The position numbers were made by a program, and so were the translations under genes. From Molossus alvarezi (taxonomy: Eukaryota; Chordata; Mammalia; Chiroptera; Molossidae): DNA of 64,000 nucleotides. This document shows positions 59,292 through 64,000 of the stretch, one piece after another; position 1 is the first letter of the stretch; each line of letters starts with the position of its first letter. Location: assembly GCA_037176705.1 (NCBI GenBank), contig CM073887.1:27097501-27161500 (forward strand), written 5' to 3'. The notes below the pieces were generated by a model. That model saw only the letters and a program-made list of their open reading frames with translations. It did not search any database and was not told the origin of the DNA.

Positions 59292-59940
59292 TAGTCCCTG
59301 AATGAAGGACTGCACTGAGGTGGGCTTTCTTCAGGGAGCTGGGCTGTGTGAGATGTCCCCACTGAGAAGCAGGGGCACCCTCAGATCTCACTGACCTTCC
59401 TGTCCTGAGTGACGCATTCCTGTGAGACCGTGGCCGCAGGTGTCAGAACCACTCCTGTCACCGCCTTCAGCCGATCAGAGTAGTTGAATCCAAGCTCAGA
59501 AATAGTCTTGGTCAGAAAGCAGACATGGTTCTGAAACACATACTCATTTCTGAGGATGAGAAAGTATTGTTGCATGTAAAAAAGACTATCATGTGTTGCG
59601 AGGTCCTGCCCACTGCCACATCTAAGCTGCCACAGATTCGTCTCCACCATTAGAACCCACTAAACCCAAGTCATCTACAAGGATGCTGTATGAGACTGTG
59701 ACAAGTGTACCGATTTGAAACTAGATCAACAGTACCTGGGTCAGCTTCCAGGCTTAGTGACCTACCATCTGGGGAACCTGGGGAAAGTCACGTAACATTA
59801 TCTTTAAGAGAATCTGGTAAACAAGAATAAAATTCCCAAATCCAATCATGAGCTATTTTCTGATATCAATGAATCATAATACATCAAAGCTTATGTGTTT
59901 TCCTTTAAGTATCTCAACTGCAAGTTACATCCTATGTATA
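59292..59940. other. 5' flank of TRIM75
   Basis: This region should hold the TRIM75 promoter or 5' exon on the - strand. No TATA box matching the TRIM60-like blocks is seen. An 89-codon - frame (59381-59650) is not recognised. Confidence 0.4.
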
Positions 59941-59954
59941 AAAAAGTAGAGGGG

Positions 59955-62076
59955 GACTTCCAGTCAAGATGGCAGCATAGGTAATTGGGTCCTCCCAGAA
60001 CCACAAAGTTACAACTAAACTACAGAACAACCATCATTCAAAACCACCTGACATCGAATCTAATGGAAGTCCTACAACTATGGAATTAAAGAAGCTGCCA
60101 CATCAGAGACTGGTAGGAAGGGAGGAGGCAGATGGGCTGGTCCCACACCCACATGTGGCCAATGAAAATCAGGACACCTCGGCTGGGAAGGTCCTCCCTG
60201 AGGACTGATAGGGCCCCTTCCCACACCAGGCGCCCCGCTCAGGGTTCCAGTGCCTGGAAGAGAAGTCCCCGTAACTTCTGGCTGGAAAACCAGTGGGAAC
60301 TGAGGCTGAGGGAGGCTGAGGCTCCTGGAGCCCCAGGAAGCTCCTCTTAAAGGGCCCGCTCACGGACTTACTCAGACTCACTCCTCTCAGTTTGGAGGGG
60401 AGGCAGCTCAAGGGGTGCCAGAGACATACAGGGAAGAACTGAGCTGTTTGGCACTGGAGTGAGGGTTAGAGAGGGGGCTTTCTCCGGGACAAACATGATT
60501 TCAGAGGCCTTTGTTCCTTTGGTGAGACCTTCCCTGGGGCGGCACACAGCCGCCATATCTGGGACCCCAGCAACCTGGCTCACACTGGTAGCCCCGCCCT
60601 GGTGATTCCCTGAGGCCCTGCCCCACCCAAATTTCAGGCCCACCCAAGCTGTTTCCAAAGGCTTTATCATAGGATTGGCCTGTCTTGTATCCTGCTTCAG
60701 GTTTTCCTAAATTCTTTCAAAGGAGCAGCATCTGGTCTCAGCTAGCCCCATACCTCTCGTTAAGTAATTCACAGAAACAAACACAGGGAGGCAGCCAAAA
60801 TGAGGAGACAAAGACACAGGTCCCAAATGAAAGATCAGCACAATACCCCAGGAAAAGAACTAAGTGAAATGGAGATAAGCAGCCTAACAGATGCTGAGCT
60901 CAAAATACTGCTTATAAGGATGCTCAATGAATTTAGTGAGGTCCTCAAGAGCATAAAAAAGGACCAGTCAGAAACGATGGATCCACAGTCAGAAATGAAG
61001 GAGGCACTAACTGAAATAAAGAATAATTTACACAGATTCAATAGCAGAGTAGGTAAAGCCAAGAAGCAAACCATTGATTTGGAATATAAGGAAGCAAAAA
61101 ACACCCAAATAGAACAGCAAAAAGAAAAAAAGAATCCCCAAAAATGAGGATAGTGTAAGAAGCCTCTGGGAAACCTCAAGAGTGCCAACATTCGCATTTT
61201 GGGGGTGCCAGAAGGAGAAGAGAGAGAACAAGAAATTGAAAACCTATTTGAAACAATAATGGCAGAAAACCTCCCAACCTGGTGAGGAAACAGAGATACA
61301 AGTCCAGGAAGCACAGAGAGTCCCAAACAAGATAGACCCCAAGAGGCTCACACCAAGACACATCACCATCAAAATGCAAAAGGTTCAAGACAAAGAGAGA
61401 ATCTTAAAAGCAGCAAGAGAAAGCAGTTAGTTACCTACAAGGGAGCTCCTATAAGACTATCATCTGATTTCTCAAAAGAAACTTTGCAGGCCAGAACGGA
61501 GTGGCAAGAAATATTCAGAGTGATGAGAAGCAAGAACCTACAACCAAGATTACTCTATCCTGCAAAGCTGTCATTTAGGATCCATGGCCATATAGAGTTT
61601 CCCAGACAAGAAAAAGTTAACGGAGTTCGTCACCACCAAACCGTTATTATATGAAATGATGAAGGGTCTTTTTGAAGTAAAAGATAAAAAATATGAGAAA
61701 ATAAAATTGCAGTGAATACATATCTACAGACAATGGAATCTACTAACAAAATGAACAGGCAGAACAGAAACACTTTCGTAGATACAGAGAACATTTTGTT
61801 GGTTTTCAGATAGTAGGGGGGTTGGAGGAATGGGTGAAAAAGGTGAAGGGATTAAGAAGAACAAATTGGTTGCTAGACTGACAAACCTCAAAGGGAAGGG
61901 GTGTTTGGGGGCCGGGAAGAAATAAACCATAGAACTTGTATGCATATATGCATAACCAATGGACACAGACAACAGTTTGGGAACAGGCAGGAGGGGGGCG
62001 GGAGTGGGGAGGAGGGCGTCAGTGGGGAAAAATGAGGATCATCTGCAATACATTCAACAATAAAGATAAGTTTAAA
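59955..62076 (+). mobile_element. Full-length HAL1 (half-LINE) retrotransposon
   Basis: A 5' end of LINE type (ACTTCCAGTCAAGATGGC) leads to an L1 ORF1-like frame at 60800-61147 (MRRQRHRSQ..., coiled-coil rich) that is broken by a stop. ORF1-related sequence continues to about 61450 in other frames. HAL1-typical sequence follows (AAACTTTGCAGGCCAGAA, CCAAGATTACTCTATCCTGC), and then an L1-like 3' end with an A-rich tail. There is no reverse-transcriptase ORF2. A 14-bp direct repeat (59941-59954 and 62077-62090) marks both ends, so the element is complete. Confidence 0.85.
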
Positions 62077-62090
62077 AAAAAGTAGAGGGG

Positions 62091-62325
62091 CACTGGCTGG
62101 TTTAGCTCAGCAGTTAGAGCGCCCAGGAACCAAAGAGTCACAGGTTCGATTCCAGCCAAGGGCATGTACCTTGGTTGCAGTTTGTCCCCGGCCCTGGTCA
62201 GGGTAGGGTGGGAGGCAACAGGTCGATGGGTCCCTCTAAGGTAGGTGTTTCTCTCTCTCTCTCTCTATCTGAAGATATATAGAAAAATATCCTAGGGTGA
62301 GGATTTAAAAAAGCAGATGGGATTC
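62091..62325 (+). mobile_element. VES SINE next to HAL1
   Basis: It starts directly at the right target duplication of the HAL1 element and ends TCCTAGGGTGAGGATTTAAA. Confidence 0.78.
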
Positions 62326-62329
62326 TGAG

Positions 62330-63030
62330 TAGATTGGATTACTTGTGTAAAGACCAAATCCGGCCCCAGTTTCTGGGTATCCTATTAAAACTGAGTCATG
62401 TTGGGTAACCTACTTAAACACTCAAAAAGTGACTGTAAGCCAGCAGATGGCTAGATTAAGCAAGATCAAATGAATTCACGATTTAAATACTAGGCATAGA
62501 GGGTCCCCAAGCTCTGATCTCTCCATTCTTGGCCTATAAACAAATCTGCCCTGAAACATCCTTCAGACCAGAACCTCTGGGCATCTTGTCACACACAGAT
62601 CTTAGGCACCCCACTACGTCAGTTTGGGATCATGATTTCGCTATTTAGCAAGCATTTGGATGACTTCAGACAAGACTCACTAAGGGACCCGTACCATAAT
62701 AAAAGCCTGTGCATGATAACCTGATCCAAGTTAGGATTCCTATGGGAAGTGAGGTCAAGTCCTTGCAAGCACATGGGCTCAGGAAGCCAAGGCTCCTGCC
62801 TCCTGCACCCACACCATCCCCTCTCAGCTCACCTGAAACCAAGTGCCGTGGGTGCATCTATGAGGGGTCTCTGAGGACACCTGCCATCACTTTGTCACAC
62901 ACAGAATCTATTTTTGACCTCTCAAGGGTCAGATCTGAGGCAATATTTATATTTTTAGTGAGCATTTTGGTTGCTTAGGATGAGGCTCAGGGAGGGCCCA
63001 TGAAAGCATAATAAACCTCATACTCTCTCT
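62330..63030. other. Unassigned stretch
   Basis: Unique sequence with two weak copies of a GACTTCAGACAAGACTCACT-like / GAGGCTCAGGGAGGGCCCAT stretch. No gene is recognised. Confidence 0.3.
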
Positions 63031-63039
63031 CTTTTTTTT

Positions 63040-63275
63040 TTTTCTTCATCCGAGTACATTTTTGCATTTATCTTCAGACTAAGCAGGAGGGAGAGAGAAG
63101 GAAGAGAGAGAAACAGCGATGTGCGAGACACATTAACTGGTTGTCACCCACATGACCCCAACTTGGGCAGCGGACAAACTGCAACCGAGGTACGTGCCCT
63201 TAGCAGGTACCGAACCCGGAACTCTCTGGTCCACAAGCCGATTCTCTAACCACTGAACCAAACCGGCCAGTGCAT
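63040..63275 (-). mobile_element. VES SINE
   Basis: Antisense VES ending AAACCGGCCAGTGC. An ATAAACCTCATACT repeat on both sides (63009, 63274) is the target duplication. Confidence 0.85.
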
Positions 63276-63309
63276 AAACCTCATACTTTTTAAAGTAAGT
63301 TAAACCTGG

Positions 63310-63700
63310 CCCCTGATGGGTAGCTGACTTGGTTAGAGCATCTTGATAACCAGGCTTGTGAATTTGATCCACAGTCAGGGCAAGTGCAAAAATCAACCAG
63401 CCTGGCTGCTTTAGCTCAGTGGTTCAATTTCGTTCAAGGGCACATACTTGGTTTGCGGTTCATGACAGCCCTTTTGTAGGTTGTGCAGGAAGCAACCAGT
63501 TGATGTCTCTCTCACATCGATGTTTCTCTCTCTCTCCATCCCATTCTATGTGAACCTCTCTCTCTCTATATATATATATATTTTTTTTTTAAAGAATCAA
63601 TCAATGAATGCATAAATGAGTGTAATAAGTTGATGTTTCTTTGTGTCCTTCCTCTCTACCTCTAAAATCAATTAAATACATACATACATACATAAATAAA
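63310..63700 (+). mobile_element. SINE fragments and short simple repeats
   Basis: A head fragment (63312-63390), a fuller SINE (63400-63600) with an AT run near 63570, and a SINE tail with (CATA)n at 63680-63695. Confidence 0.55.
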
Positions 63701-63719
63701 CTGTAAGTAAGTAACTCCA

Positions 63720-64000
63720 ACCCCACAAGGAATATAGTCAATAATATTGCAATCATGAATAAGGTACTGAGGGTACTCTACTTAAGGGAGATTACTTTAT
63801 AAGGTATATAAATATAGACTACTCTGTACACCTGAAGCTAATATAATATTGAATGTCAACTGCAATTGAAAAATATAAATAAATAAAATAAACCAACCTT
63901 GTGTTTGGATTCCCTTTCGAGGTCTGATGTCTCCTCAGCTGGGTACGGAGCAAATGAAACCAAATGGTCCCATCTCTGGACTCCTGCAAGCTCAGGTCTT
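63720..64000 (+). other. Window end, L1-like tail then unassigned
   Basis: 63800-63895 (ACACCTGAAGCTAATATAAT, then TGTCAACTGCAATTGAAAAA) resembles a common retrotransposon 3' tail. The last 100 bases show nothing firm. Confidence 0.35.

Overview
The window looks like nuclear DNA of a vespertilionid (evening) bat. The main evidence is the very high density of tRNA-derived SINEs of the VES type: a GGCCNGTTTGGCTCAG-like head, a GAACCCGGGTCTC-like B box, and a tail ending near CCTCGGGTGAGGAT. LINE-1 pieces and a full-length HAL1 (half-LINE) element are also present. Species cannot be fixed from sequence alone.

The locus matches the mammalian TRIM60/TRIM61/TRIM75-TMEM192 neighbourhood. From left to right there are five TRIM60-like copies on the + strand (start codons at 2156, 14867, 26193, 41895 and 49743). 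A single TMEM192-like exon lies at 53836-53970, and an intact TRIM75 lies on the - strand (57879-59291). Copies 1, 2 and 3 have intact RING, B-box, coiled-coil and PRY-SPRY frames of 458-461 aa. Copy 2 has lost the last zinc-binding Cys of the RING. Copy 4 is frameshifted. Copy 5 keeps RING, B-box and coiled coil but has a broken SPRY. Two further fragments (about 23588-23846 and 39288-39549) keep only the 5' UTR exon and the first four codons.

The array grew by segmental duplication. A repeated promoter block carries a TATA box and a short non-coding exon 1 that ends in a clean splice donor. It occurs intact three times, upstream of copies 2, 3 and 4. It occurs twice more with the same deletion of TATA box and exon 1. 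Each gene therefore appears to be one non-coding exon, one intron, and one exon holding the whole CDS. The promoter of copy 1 would lie left of the window, and none is visible for copy 5. Flanking blocks (1-900, 4110-4500, 4880-5520, 6010-6860, 7625-8727, 34330-35570) recur next to other copies and outline units of roughly 12.7 and 15.7 kb.

Insertions help order events. Several SINEs, a 454-bp Tigger-like DNA element and an L1 piece sit in one duplicate and are absent from its sister. Processed pseudogenes of BTF3 (48409-49189) and RPL31 (about 37434-37833) sit between TRIM units. Stretches without genes are mainly SINE/LINE debris and old intergenic DNA. The most notable content is the lineage-specific amplification of a TRIM E3-ligase family, with signs of RING loss, mosaic copies and SPRY loop divergence.
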